Assembly: GCF_010668395.1 (NCBI RefSeq)
Contig: NZ_WUEY01000019.1
Location: 62,001 to 126,000, forward strand
Length of the DNA: 64,000 nt
Direction: 5' to 3'
From: Martinezella lusitana
Lineage (GTDB): Bacteria > Pseudomonadota > Alphaproteobacteria > Rhizobiales > Rhizobiaceae
In this document: one piece after another, positions 1 through 8,254 of the stretch
Numbering within the stretch: position 1 is the first letter of the stretch
Layout: the number at the start of each line of letters is the position of its first letter
Translations under genes and position numbers: made by a program
The notes under the pieces: generated by a model
What the model was told of the DNA's origin: nothing
Seen by the model: only the letters and a program-made list of their open reading frames with translations
Databases searched by the model: none

Positions 1-179
1 GTGAGTCGGGGCTTCCTCGCAGAGAAATGCGCGGCCGCGACTGCAGCGTCACAGGCAAGAAGCATGTTCTCGGCAAGGTTCGGCCGGATATCTCCGCCTG
101 CAAGGCCGCGTCGCGGCAACGGCAAATCCCTGAGGTTGGCAGGGACAATTGCGTCATGCGGGCCTCGGTTCGATCGCAC
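1..179 (-). CDS. Possible partial CDS running off the left edge
   Basis: On the minus strand one frame stays open for about 59 codons, from a GTG at 179 to the window edge. It begins 23 bases after the stop of the GntR regulator gene on the same strand, so it could be the next gene of that operon. The translation has Ala-rich, codon-biased character (for example GDIRPNLAENMLLACDAA) that looks more like protein than the opposite-strand frames. I do not recognise a family. The start has only a weak ribosome binding site, so both the start and the existence of the gene are uncertain. Confidence 0.3.
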   Translation of the reverse strand, partial: MRSNRGPHDAIVPANLRDLPLPRRGLAGGDIRPNLAENMLLACDAAVAAAHFSARKPRL

Positions 180-201
180 CGTATCTTATGGCTGATCTTC
201 C

Positions 202-843
202 CTAAGACTGCAGGATGTGTTTGCGCGTCAGCTCCTGCAGCATGGTCACGTCGCGCTTTTCGATCGCATCGACCATCTGCTGATGCTCGCGGCCGGACTG
301 CTCGACGCGGGCGCGCGTGCGCCATTGCGACACCGGCGCCGACGAGGTGCGCTGCCGGATTTCGGTGATCAGCTCGACGAGCTCCTGATTGCCGGCAAGC
401 GCCAGCAGATGTCGATGAAAGGCGAGGTTGGCTTCGTAAAGCTCGAGCATGGTGCCATTGAGCACGAGATCGTCGAAGTGCAGGGCAAGTGCGCGTAAAT
501 GCGCAATATCGGCCTTGCCGGCGTTTGCGACGATGCGGTCGCTGACCGCCACTTCGAGAATGACGCGGATGTCGCTGACTTCCTGGGCGCGGCGTCCGTC
601 CTGCTCGTGGACATGATAGCCGCGGTTCGGAATATGCTCGACGAGCCGCTTCTGCACCAGCCTGTCGAGCGCCCGCCGCACTTGCGGGCGCGTACAGTTA
701 TAACGTCGTTCGAGGTCGATCTGCTTCAGCCATGTTCCGGGCGGAAGCCTGCCGGCCAGAATGTCCTGGAGAATGAGCTCGGTCACGTCGGGCGTTTCCC
801 CCTCGTGTGTCCGCGCTGTCGCTTCAGCTTCCAGCGAGTTCAT
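202..843 (-). CDS. GntR-family transcriptional regulator, FCD subfamily
   Basis: This is a 213-residue DNA-binding regulator with an N-terminal winged helix-turn-helix (about residues 20-85, including RRYNCTRPQVRRALDRL) and a C-terminal all-helical FCD ligand domain (about residues 90-205, with the His-containing FHRHLLALAGN segment typical of metal/ligand binding). An upstream in-frame ATG at 894 exists, but the ATG at 843 is preceded by GGGAGAG at good spacing, so 843 is chosen. The gene is divergent from the M20/M28/ABC-transporter genes. A perfect palindrome lies between them, so it most likely represses that operon until a small acid ligand binds. Ligand identity cannot be read from sequence. 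Confidence 0.9.
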   Translation of the reverse strand: MNSLEAEATARTHEGETPDVTELILQDILAGRLPPGTWLKQIDLERRYNCTRPQVRRALDRLVQKRLVEHIPNRGYHVHEQDGRRAQEVSDIRVILEVAVSDRIVANAGKADIAHLRALALHFDDLVLNGTMLELYEANLAFHRHLLALAGNQELVELITEIRQRTSSAPVSQWRTRARVEQSGREHQQMVDAIEKRDVTMLQELTRKHILQS

Positions 844-973
844 GCAGCTCTCCCAGACCTTCCCAATTTGGCGATGACTATCATAGGTCCGCATTTTTCA
901 ACAACGACGCTCGTTATCGTTGCCGAAAAAATATTCATGCTCATCTCTTGCGCATCCATTTTAATTGGCACAT

Positions 974-989
974 AAATTGGTACCAATTT
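974..989. promoter_or_regulatory. Palindromic operator candidate for the divergent GntR regulator
   Basis: The 16 bases AAATTGGTACCAATTT form a perfect palindrome centred in the divergent intergenic region, 33 bases before the ATG at 1022. The core TGGTACCA fits the general TGGT..ACCA style of FCD-type GntR operators. TTGGCA (965-970) and TTAGTA (988-993) are 17 bases apart and could be the -35 and -10 boxes of the hydrolase/transport operon, which would place the operator inside the promoter spacer. The palindrome is seen directly; its function is inferred. Confidence 0.55.
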
Positions 990-1021
990 AGTATCCATTA
1001 TGCGAGGCAGATAGCAAGCCC

Positions 1022-2446
1022 ATGCAAAATTCCGATGCGGTCTGGGATATCGTCGAGAAAAAACGCGCCGAATTCTTCGCGCTCAGCGACCGGATCTGGG
1101 AGATTCCGGAAACGAATTACCTTGAGTACCGGTCCTCGGAAGAACATGCCCAAATGCTGGAAGACCAGGGCTTTCGGGTCGAGCGCGGCATTGCCGGACT
1201 GCCGACGGCGGTCATGGGCGAGGCCGGCGAGGGCGGTCCGGTCATCGCCATCCTGGGCGAGTTCGATGCGCTGCCGGGGCTGAGCCAGGAGGCCGGCATT
1301 GCCGAAGAGCGGCCGCTCGTCGATGGCGGCAATGGCCACGGCTGCGGCCACAACATGCTGGGCGCCGGCTCGATGCTGGCCGCTGCCGCGGTCAAGGACT
1401 TCCTCGCCGAAAACGGGTTGAAGGGCAGGGTTCGCTATTATGGCTGCCCGGCCGAGGAGGGCGGTTCCTCCAAGGGCTTCATGGTTCGCGCGGGCGTTTT
1501 CGACGATGTCGATATCGCGATTTCCTGGCATCCGGCTGCCTTTGCCGGCGTCAACAACCCCATCTCGCTTGCCTGCAACGAGATCAACTTTCACTTCTCC
1601 GGCCGTGCGTCACATGCGTCCGCGACGCCTCATCTCGGGCGCAGCGCGCTCGATGCGGTCGAGCTGATGAATGTCGGGGTCAACTACATGCGCGAGCACA
1701 TGCCCTCGACGGCGCGCATCCACTACGCCATCACCGATGCCGGCGGTGCAGCGCCCAACGTGGTGCAGGCACGCGCCACGGTGCGCTATCTCGTGCGCGC
1801 CCGCACCCTGCCGGAACTTCTTTTGCTGGTCGCCCGCGTCAAGAAGGTTGCCGAAGGCGCTGCGCTGATGACCGAGACCACCGTTCGCAGCGAGATCATC
1901 AGCGGCGATGCCAATCTTGTCGGCAACACGACCCTCGAGGAATGCATGTTCGCCCAGCTGGAACGGCTCGGGCCTCCCGTATTCGATGATGCGGACCGCG
2001 AGACGGCGCGCAAGTTTCAGCAGACGTTCAATGCCGAGGACATAGCCGCCTCCTATGGCCGCTTTGCCCTGAAGCCGAAAAAGGGGCAGGCGCTCTGCGA
2101 AGAGATCTTTCCGCTGAATGCCGGCGACGGCACGCTGGTCGGCTCCACCGATGTCGGAACGGTCAGCTGGGTCGTTCCGACCGTGCAGATGCGCGGCGCC
2201 ACCTACGCCATCGGCACGCCCGGCCACTCCTGGCAGCTGGTCGCGCAAGGCAAGCTGCCTGCCGCCCACAAGGGAACCGAACATGCCGCCAAGGTCATGG
2301 CGAGCACGGCCGCCGAACTGATCCGCAATCCCGCGCTTATCGAGGCGGCCAAGACGGACCACAGGGCACGCCTCGAGGGTACGCCTTTCGTCAATCCGAT
2401 TCCCGACGACGTCGAGCCGCCGCTTCCGGAGAAGGTCCATGGCTGA
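1022..2446 (+). CDS. M20-family amidohydrolase (AbgB / M20D type)
   Basis: This 474-residue cytoplasmic metal-dependent amidohydrolase belongs to the M20D group that includes AbgB and aminoacylase-like enzymes. Visible motifs are FDALPG (about 81-86), GHGCGHN (about 105-111, supplying the Cys and His metal ligands of this subgroup), PAEEGG (about 143-148, with the catalytic Glu pair) and a downstream metal-binding His (ISWHP, about 170). A dimerisation lid follows at about 185-300. There is no signal peptide. It is the first gene of an operon whose next gene starts inside its 3' end (ATGGCTGA). It probably removes an acyl or aminoacyl group from a compound brought in by the neighbouring ABC transporter; the substrate is unknown. 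Confidence 0.88.
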   Translation: MQNSDAVWDIVEKKRAEFFALSDRIWEIPETNYLEYRSSEEHAQMLEDQGFRVERGIAGLPTAVMGEAGEGGPVIAILGEFDALPGLSQEAGIAEERPLVDGGNGHGCGHNMLGAGSMLAAAAVKDFLAENGLKGRVRYYGCPAEEGGSSKGFMVRAGVFDDVDIAISWHPAAFAGVNNPISLACNEINFHFSGRASHASATPHLGRSALDAVELMNVGVNYMREHMPSTARIHYAITDAGGAAPNVVQARATVRYLVRARTLPELLLLVARVKKVAEGAALMTETTVRSEIISGDANLVGNTTLEECMFAQLERLGPPVFDDADRETARKFQQTFNAEDIAASYGRFALKPKKGQALCEEIFPLNAGDGTLVGSTDVGTVSWVVPTVQMRGATYAIGTPGHSWQLVAQGKLPAAHKGTEHAAKVMASTAAELIRNPALIEAAKTDHRARLEGTPFVNPIPDDVEPPLPEKVHG

Positions 2447-4115
2447 GGCGCTTCCAAAGCCCGACCGCGAGCGCCTGATGGCGCATATCGGCGAGTTTGC
2501 GCGCCGCGTAAAGCTGTCGGGAACGGCCGAGGAGCTGGAAAGCTTCCGCTATCTTCAGGCGCGGATGGATGCCTATGGCTATCGCACGACGCTTCTGTCC
2601 CACGACGCCTTCATCAGTCTTCCGGGCGCGGCCAGGGTCGAGGTCGACGGCGAGAGCCTTCGCTGCATCACCCATTCCATGTCGGCCGCCACATCGCAAA
2701 CAGGCGTAATCGGCGACCTCATCCATGTCGGTGAGGGCAGCGAAGCGGATTTCGCCGGCAAGGACGTTGCCGGCAAGATCGTTCTGGTCGATGGCATCGC
2801 AACCGAGGAAGTCGCAGCCTTGGCAAGTGCCGCCGGTGCGCTCGGCGAACTTCATATCAGCCCGAACGAGCATCTCTATGAAATGTGCGTGTCGCCGGTC
2901 TGGGGCAGTCCGTCGCAACATACGCGCGGCAAGCTGCCGGCGACGGTCATCTGCTCGATCGCCAAGGACGATGGCGATCGGTTGCGCGGGAGACTAGCAC
3001 GCGGCGAGGCGGTGGCGGCAACGCTTTCGGCGGAAGTCGATACCGGCTGGCGCAAGACGCCGCTGCTGGTCGCCGAACTCCAGCCGGCAGGGGACGACGC
3101 GCCGTTCGTGTTGTTTTCCGGCCATCACGATACCTGGCATTTCGGTGTGATGGACAATGGCGGCGCCAATGCGACGATGCTGGAGGCTGCGCGCCTGCTT
3201 GCTCTTCGTGCCGCCGAATGGCGCCGGGGCTTGCGCATCTGCTTCTGGTCCGGGCACTCGCATGGCCGCTATTCCGGCTCTGCCTGGTATGCGGACGAAT
3301 ATTTCGACGAACTCGATCGCCGCTGCGCCGTCCATGTCAATGTCGATTCCACCGGCGGCGAAGGTGCGACCATTCTCACCAATTCCGGCGTCATCGATGA
3401 ACTCAGGCCTCTGGCCGCGGAGGTGATTGAACGCGTTGCCGGACAGAAGCATGCCGGCAGGCGGCATGGCCGCGCGGCGGACCAGTCCTTCTGGGGTGTC
3501 GGCATCCCCTCGATGTTCGGCAGCCTCAGCCATCAGCCGCCGGGGCCGGTCAAGATGCTGACGGCGCTCGGCTGGTGGTGGCACACGCCGCACGACACGG
3601 CAGACCATATCGATCCGGGCAATCTGAGCCGCGACACGGCGATCGTTCTTGAGGTTCTGTGGCGGCTGCTGACGTCGCCCGTCCTGCCGCTCGACTACTC
3701 TGTCTATGCGGCCGCCCTTGGCGAACAGATCGCAAGGCTGCAGGAGGAGCTTGCCGGCCGCCTCGACATTTCCGGCCTTTCCCGGGCCGTTGAGGAATTG
3801 AGGGTCTGCGCGCAAGCGATACTGGAAACGGGAGATTCATCGCCGGAGAAGGCAGGGCGCATCAATGCGTCGCTGATGCGAGCCGGCCGCCATCTCGTGC
3901 CGCTCAACTACACGAGCGGCGAGCGCTTCCACCATGACAGCGCACTTCCCCACCCGGCCTGGCCATCGCTGGAGGGTTTGCGCGCCCTGGCGGCGCTGCC
4001 TGCCGGGTCGCCGGACACGGCGTTCTGCGCTGTTCACGCGCGTCAGACGAGAAATCGCGTTGCCCATGCGCTGAGGGAGGCCAATGCGGCCTTGCGAGCG
4101 GCGCTGGAGGACTGA
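2439..4115 (+). CDS. M28-family peptidase-like protein with altered active site
   Basis: This 558-residue protein has the M28 Zn-aminopeptidase layout: an N-terminal region, a PA-like inserted domain (about 65-200) and a peptidase fold (about 205-430). Metal-ligand motifs are present: SGHHDTW (about 227-233), DNGGAN (about 239-244), NVDSTGG (about 301-307) and WHTPHDT (about 381-387). Where M28 enzymes normally carry the catalytic Glu-Glu pair (W.GEE.G), this protein reads FWSGHSHGRYSGS (about 269-281), so the usual general base is absent. It overlaps the M20 gene by 8 bases, implying coupled translation and a joint role in breaking down the imported substrate. No signal peptide is seen. It may be a divergent hydrolase subgroup or have a non-peptidase activity. 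Confidence 0.82.
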   Translation: MAEALPKPDRERLMAHIGEFARRVKLSGTAEELESFRYLQARMDAYGYRTTLLSHDAFISLPGAARVEVDGESLRCITHSMSAATSQTGVIGDLIHVGEGSEADFAGKDVAGKIVLVDGIATEEVAALASAAGALGELHISPNEHLYEMCVSPVWGSPSQHTRGKLPATVICSIAKDDGDRLRGRLARGEAVAATLSAEVDTGWRKTPLLVAELQPAGDDAPFVLFSGHHDTWHFGVMDNGGANATMLEAARLLALRAAEWRRGLRICFWSGHSHGRYSGSAWYADEYFDELDRRCAVHVNVDSTGGEGATILTNSGVIDELRPLAAEVIERVAGQKHAGRRHGRAADQSFWGVGIPSMFGSLSHQPPGPVKMLTALGWWWHTPHDTADHIDPGNLSRDTAIVLEVLWRLLTSPVLPLDYSVYAAALGEQIARLQEELAGRLDISGLSRAVEELRVCAQAILETGDSSPEKAGRINASLMRAGRHLVPLNYTSGERFHHDSALPHPAWPSLEGLRALAALPAGSPDTAFCAVHARQTRNRVAHALREANAALRAALED

Positions 4116-4174
4116 CGCGGCGAAAACCGAATATGACAACAGGCCGCCCAAGCGGCTGAAAAAAGGGAACGAAA

Positions 4175-5029
4175 ATGAAAAACAGACATCTGCTTGCCGC
4201 CGTATTCGGCGCGATTGCCTTCCTCGCGCCCCTGACCGCCGGCGCCAAGGACTGGACGCATGTCAAGGTCGGCATCGAGGGGGCTTTCCCGCCTTGGAAT
4301 CTCATGGATTCGAGCGGCAAGCTCGCCGGCTTCGATGTCGATCTCATCAATGACCTCTGCAAGCGCGCCAAGGTCGATTGCGAGCTGATCGCCGGCGAAT
4401 GGAACGCCATGATCCCGAGCCTCAATGCCGGCAAGTTCGATCTGGTCATGACGCTCGGCATCAACGAGAAGCGCAAGCAGGTGGTCGATTTCACCGTGCC
4501 CTATGCGAGCGGTGTCGCAAGCTTCCTGCTTCTGAAGGATGGAACGGTGCCGCCGTTGCCGATGTCGGGCGAGCGGCTGAACCTCAACGACAAGGCCAAG
4601 GCCGATCCGGTGATGGCGGAAATCGGCAAGGCAATCAAGGGCAAGACCATTGGCGTCGTCCAGTCGACCAGCCAGGAGCAGTTGATCACCGGCTATTTCG
4701 GCTCCGACGTTACGGTGCGCGCCTACAAGAGTTCCGGCGAACGCGATCTCGACCTGAAGGCAGGCCGTATCGACGCAGCTTTCGATAGCGGCGTCTATGA
4801 GACTTCCGTGCTCGGCAAGCCCGGCAACGACGATCTGACGATGTCCGGCCCGCTGGTGAAGGGCGCGATGCTGGCAACCGAAGTCGCGCTCGGCATGCGC
4901 AAGGGCGAGATCGATCTGAAAGCGAAGTTCGACGACGCCATCAAGCAGGCCGCCAAGGACGGGACGATCAAACAGCTCTCGGAAAAATGGAGCAAGATCG
5001 ACCTGACGCCGACCTTCGATACCAACTGA
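4175..5029 (+). CDS. ABC transporter substrate-binding protein (HisJ/ArtJ type), first copy
   Basis: This is a 284-residue periplasmic binding protein of the polar amino acid family. Residues 1-24 form a clear signal peptide ending AGA before KDW. The mature part opens with the family pattern of an aromatic-rich strand (IEGAFPPWNLMDSSGKLAGFDVDL), followed by the typical central hinge (GKTIGVVQSTSQEQ). A good ribosome binding site (AAGGGAACG) precedes the ATG. It is followed by two permease genes and an ATPase gene, and after those by a second, related binding protein. It should deliver an amino acid or opine-like ligand to the permease; ligand identity cannot be read from sequence. Confidence 0.9.
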   Translation: MKNRHLLAAVFGAIAFLAPLTAGAKDWTHVKVGIEGAFPPWNLMDSSGKLAGFDVDLINDLCKRAKVDCELIAGEWNAMIPSLNAGKFDLVMTLGINEKRKQVVDFTVPYASGVASFLLLKDGTVPPLPMSGERLNLNDKAKADPVMAEIGKAIKGKTIGVVQSTSQEQLITGYFGSDVTVRAYKSSGERDLDLKAGRIDAAFDSGVYETSVLGKPGNDDLTMSGPLVKGAMLATEVALGMRKGEIDLKAKFDDAIKQAAKDGTIKQLSEKWSKIDLTPTFDTN

Positions 5030-5110
5030 TCGTCATGATGGCGCATCGTGTCCAGCCGGGGCCAAGACCATGACACCAGTTGCCAAAATCCGCTCTTCGG
5101 GGTCTAGCGC

Positions 5111-5830
5111 ATGAACCAGCCTACGCTATTCGAGCTTGCCGGCTTCGGGCCGGACGGCTGGGGACATGCTCTCTTGGCAGGGGCGTGGATGACCATTCTT
5201 GTCGCGATCGCCGGCTATGCGGTCGGCGCCTGCATCGGAACCCTTGGCGCATGGGGAAAGATCGCCGGCAACCGCTTCGCACGCGCAACGGCGGATGCCT
5301 ATACGACGGTTCTTCGCGGCATCCCCGATCTGCTGGTCATCTATCTCTTCTACTTCGGCGGCAGCGCCGTCGTCACGGCCATCGGCAAGCTCTTCGGGGC
5401 GGACGGCTTCCTCGGCTTTCCGGGCTTCCTTGCCGGTTCCCTTGCGGTCGGCGTCACCTCCGGCGCGCAGTTTACCGAGGTGCTCCGGGGCGGTTTCAAG
5501 GCCGTGCATCCCGGCGAGATCGAGGCCGCCATCGCCTGCGGAATGCCGCGCTGGCTGCGGCTGCGCCGGATTATCGCGCCGCTGACCTTGCGCCACGCGC
5601 TGCCGGGTCTCGGCAATGTCTGGCAGGTCGTGCTGAAGGAGTCCGCTCTGGTATCGATCACCGGCGTCGCCGAACTCTTGCGGCAGGCGCAGGTCGGCGC
5701 CGGCTCGACGGGACTTCCATTCGATTTCTACCTGATCGCCGGGGTGATCTATCTGATGATATCGACCCTTTCCAGCTTCATCATCCAGCAGGCCGAGCGG
5801 CAACTGTCGCGCGGTGTGAGGCAACGCTGA
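5111..5830 (+). CDS. Polar amino acid ABC transporter permease (HisQ type)
   Basis: This 239-residue inner-membrane permease has about five hydrophobic segments and the EAA signature near residues 135-155 (GEIEAAIACGMPRW), which docks onto the ATPase. The ATG at 5111 is preceded by GGGGTC and gives the usual HisQ length. A longer reading from 5080 is in another frame and is not this gene. Its TGA stop shares a base with the ATG of the second permease (TGATG), so the two subunits are translationally coupled and probably form a heterodimeric channel. Confidence 0.92.
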   Translation: MNQPTLFELAGFGPDGWGHALLAGAWMTILVAIAGYAVGACIGTLGAWGKIAGNRFARATADAYTTVLRGIPDLLVIYLFYFGGSAVVTAIGKLFGADGFLGFPGFLAGSLAVGVTSGAQFTEVLRGGFKAVHPGEIEAAIACGMPRWLRLRRIIAPLTLRHALPGLGNVWQVVLKESALVSITGVAELLRQAQVGAGSTGLPFDFYLIAGVIYLMISTLSSFIIQQAERQLSRGVRQR

Positions 5831-6570
5831 TGGATTGGCAATTCCTGGAAGAGACCTTCGTAAGCCTCGTCGCCGCCATCCCGCTGACGATCGAGCTTGC
5901 CGTGACCTCGATCTGCCTCGGCGCCATCCTCGCCTTGCTGCTGGCGCTTGCACGCCTTTCCGGCGTCATCGTGCTGGACTGGTTCGCTCGGCTCTATGTC
6001 TTCGTCTTCCGCGGCACGCCGCTCCTCGTCCAGATCTTCCTGATCTATTACGGACTTGGCCAGTTTCCCGCCATACGCCACAGCATTTTCTGGCCGCTCC
6101 TGCGCGATCCCTATTGGTGCGCCGTCCTGGCGCTGACCTTGAACACGGCCGCCTATGCCAGCGAGATCATTCGCGGCGGCCTGCTCTCCGTGCCGCATGG
6201 GCAGGTGGAGGCGGCGCGGGCCTGCGGCATGCATCGGCTCATGATGTTTCGGCGCATCGTGCTGCCGCTTGCCATCCGCCAGGCCCTGCCGGGCTATGGC
6301 AATGAGATGATCTCGATGGTCAAGGCGACATCCCTTGCCTCGATCATCACGCTGATGGAGGTGACGGGTGTCGCCGCCAAGATCATTTCGGAGACCTACC
6401 GCGCCATCGAGGTCTTTGCTGTTTCGGGCGCGATCTATCTCGCGATCAACTTCGTGCTGACACGCCTCATCCAGCTTGCCGAATACAGGCTGAGCCCGCA
6501 TTTGCGCCCGCCTCTCCCGGTGACGCGCGACATTGCCGCTGCAGCGGCCCCAGCAGGAGAACCGCAATGA
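5830..6570 (+). CDS. Polar amino acid ABC transporter permease (HisM type)
   Basis: This 246-residue membrane protein is the second permease subunit. It has an N-terminal LTIELAVTS segment, the [17 protein letters not shown] motif typical of HisM/GlnP permeases, and the EAA loop ([14 protein letters not shown]). The frame is also open upstream to 5080, but that extension is the shadow of the HisQ-type gene in another frame. The ATG at 5830, overlapping the previous stop, is the natural start. The C-terminus overlaps the ATPase start by ATGA. Together the two permeases form the transmembrane pathway of the importer. Confidence 0.92.
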   Translation: MDWQFLEETFVSLVAAIPLTIELAVTSICLGAILALLLALARLSGVIVLDWFARLYVFVFRGTPLLVQIFLIYYGLGQFPAIRHSIFWPLLRDPYWCAVLALTLNTAAYASEIIRGGLLSVPHGQVEAARACGMHRLMMFRRIVLPLAIRQALPGYGNEMISMVKATSLASIITLMEVTGVAAKIISETYRAIEVFAVSGAIYLAINFVLTRLIQLAEYRLSPHLRPPLPVTRDIAAAAAPAGEPQ

Positions 6571-7334
6571 CGGCCACGCCAGTCGCACTCAGCGTGCGTG
6601 ACATGCACAAAAGCTTCGGTCCGGTCGAAGTGCTCAAGGGGATATCGCTCGACGCTCTCGAAGGTGACGTCGTCTCGATTCTCGGTTCGTCCGGCTCGGG
6701 GAAATCGACGTTCCTGCGCTGCATCAATCTGCTCGAAATGCCCGATTCCGGAGAGGTGACGGTTGCGGGTGAAACGATCCGCATGCAGCGCAACGCCCGC
6801 GGGGCACACCGGCCTGCAGATGGAAGACAGGTGGATCGTATCCGCTCGCAGCTCGGCATGGTGTTTCAGAGCTTCAATCTCTGGTCCCATAAGACCGTGC
6901 TCGAAAACGTCATCGAGGCGCCCGTCTATGTTCAGGGTCGTGGGCGGGCCGAATGCATCGAAGAGGCGGAAGCCCTGCTCGCCAAGGTCGGCATCGCCGA
7001 CAAGCGTAATTTTTACCCGGCTCACCTTTCCGGCGGACAGCAACAGCGAGCCGCCATCGCGCGGGCGCTCGCCATGCATCCGAAGGTCATGCTGTTCGAT
7101 GAGCCGACATCGGCGCTCGACCCCGAACTTGTCGGCGAGGTGCTGCGGGTCATGCGGGCCCTTGCCGAAGAAGGGCGCACCATGCTCGTCGTGACGCATG
7201 AGATGGGCTTTGCCCGCGACGTCTCCAGCCGCGTGATCTTCCTGCACAAGGGCGTCGTCGAGGAAGACGGCAAGCCGCAGGAGGTCTTTGCCGGATCGCG
7301 CTCCGAACGCTTCCGCCAGTTCATCAGCCAATAA
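6567..7334 (+). CDS. Polar amino acid ABC transporter ATPase (HisP/GlnQ type)
   Basis: This 255-residue ATPase has Walker [10 protein letters not shown] (40-48), a Q-loop in [11 protein letters not shown], the ABC signature LSGGQQQR, Walker [15 protein letters not shown], and the switch His in VVTHEMGFA. The FNLW.H segment and the insert around residues 70-90 are typical of HisP. Its start overlaps the upstream permease stop (ATGA). It powers uptake through the HisQ/HisM-type pair; two binding proteins, one on each side of the core genes, could feed it. Confidence 0.94.
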   Translation: MTATPVALSVRDMHKSFGPVEVLKGISLDALEGDVVSILGSSGSGKSTFLRCINLLEMPDSGEVTVAGETIRMQRNARGAHRPADGRQVDRIRSQLGMVFQSFNLWSHKTVLENVIEAPVYVQGRGRAECIEEAEALLAKVGIADKRNFYPAHLSGGQQQRAAIARALAMHPKVMLFDEPTSALDPELVGEVLRVMRALAEEGRTMLVVTHEMGFARDVSSRVIFLHKGVVEEDGKPQEVFAGSRSERFRQFISQ

Positions 7335-7366
7335 TCTCAAGCTCAATCAAAATGGGGAACTCGATC

Positions 7367-8224
7367 ATGAAATACCTGACCGGATTTTTGACCGCGATCA
7401 TGATGGTCGCCGCGCTCGCCACGGCGAGCGTCGTGCGTGCTGAAGAGAAGAAATGGACGCATGTGACGATCGCAACCGAGGGTGCGTTCCGCCCATGGAA
7501 TTTCACCAAGGCGGACGGAAGTCTGGACGGCTATGAAATCGAGCTGATCAAATATCTCTGCGACCATATGAAGGTCGAATGCACGACCGTCATTCAGCCG
7601 TTCGACGGCATGATCCCGGCGCTGAATGCCGGCAAGTTCGATGCGATCATTTCCGGCATGTCGGCAACGGCCAAGCGCGAGGAAGTCATTGCCTTCAGCG
7701 ATTCCTACGGCACGACCGGCCAGACCTTCGCGACGCTCAAGGATTCTCCGCTCGCCGGCCTTCCCTTGAAGGGCGAGGTGTTTTCGCTGGCAACGGACGA
7801 GGCCGGCGCCGCCAAGGCGGTGAAGGAGCTCGAGCCGATGCTCAAGGGCAAGACGATCGGCGTGCAGACGGCGTCGATCGCCGCAACCTTCCTCGACAAA
7901 TATCTGAAGGGTGTCGCCGACATTCGCGAATACAAGACGACCGAGCAGCACGATCTCGATCTGAAGGCCGGCCGTGTCGATCTCATCATGGCGTCCATGG
8001 CCTATCTGTCGACGGCAGCGGCAAAGCCGGGCAACGAGGATATGACCGTCACCGGCCCGCGTTTCCAGGGCGGTCTTCTCGGGCGCGGCAGCTCCGTCGG
8101 CCTGCGCAAGGACGATACGCAGTTGAAGGCCATGTTCAACGATGCGATCGCGGCGGCAAAGGCTGACGGCACGATCGCAAAGCTGTCACAGAAATGGTTC
8201 GGCTTCGACGTAACCCCGAAGTGA
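7367..8224 (+). CDS. ABC transporter substrate-binding protein (HisJ/ArtJ type), second copy
   Basis: This is a 285-residue periplasmic binding protein with signal peptide residues 1-25 (cleavage after VVRA). An in-frame ATG at 7352 exists, but the ATG at 7367 follows GGGGA at good spacing and begins the signal peptide directly. It is clearly related to the first binding protein (shared KKWTHV/KDWTHV start, FRPWN/FPPWN, GKTIGVQ and DLDLKAGR segments) but diverged throughout. It probably arose by duplication and may widen the ligand range of the one transporter core encoded between the two copies. Confidence 0.9.
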   Translation: MKYLTGFLTAIMMVAALATASVVRAEEKKWTHVTIATEGAFRPWNFTKADGSLDGYEIELIKYLCDHMKVECTTVIQPFDGMIPALNAGKFDAIISGMSATAKREEVIAFSDSYGTTGQTFATLKDSPLAGLPLKGEVFSLATDEAGAAKAVKELEPMLKGKTIGVQTASIAATFLDKYLKGVADIREYKTTEQHDLDLKAGRVDLIMASMAYLSTAAAKPGNEDMTVTGPRFQGGLLGRGSSVGLRKDDTQLKAMFNDAIAAAKADGTIAKLSQKWFGFDVTPK

Positions 8225-8241
8225 CCGGTCTTCGGCGGCGC

Positions 8242-8254
8242 CGGGCTTAGCCCG
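8242..8254. terminator. Short GC hairpin between convergent genes
   Basis: CGGGC-TTA-GCCCG forms a five-base-pair hairpin that covers the TAA stop of the monooxygenase gene and sits 18 bases past the stop of the convergent binding-protein gene. There is no clear T-run on either strand, so a bidirectional terminator role is only a possibility. Confidence 0.25.

Noticed and set aside
5080-5829. Long upstream extension of the HisM-type frame
   Set aside because: It is the shadow of the HisQ-type gene in another frame; the coupled ATG at 5830 gives the family length.
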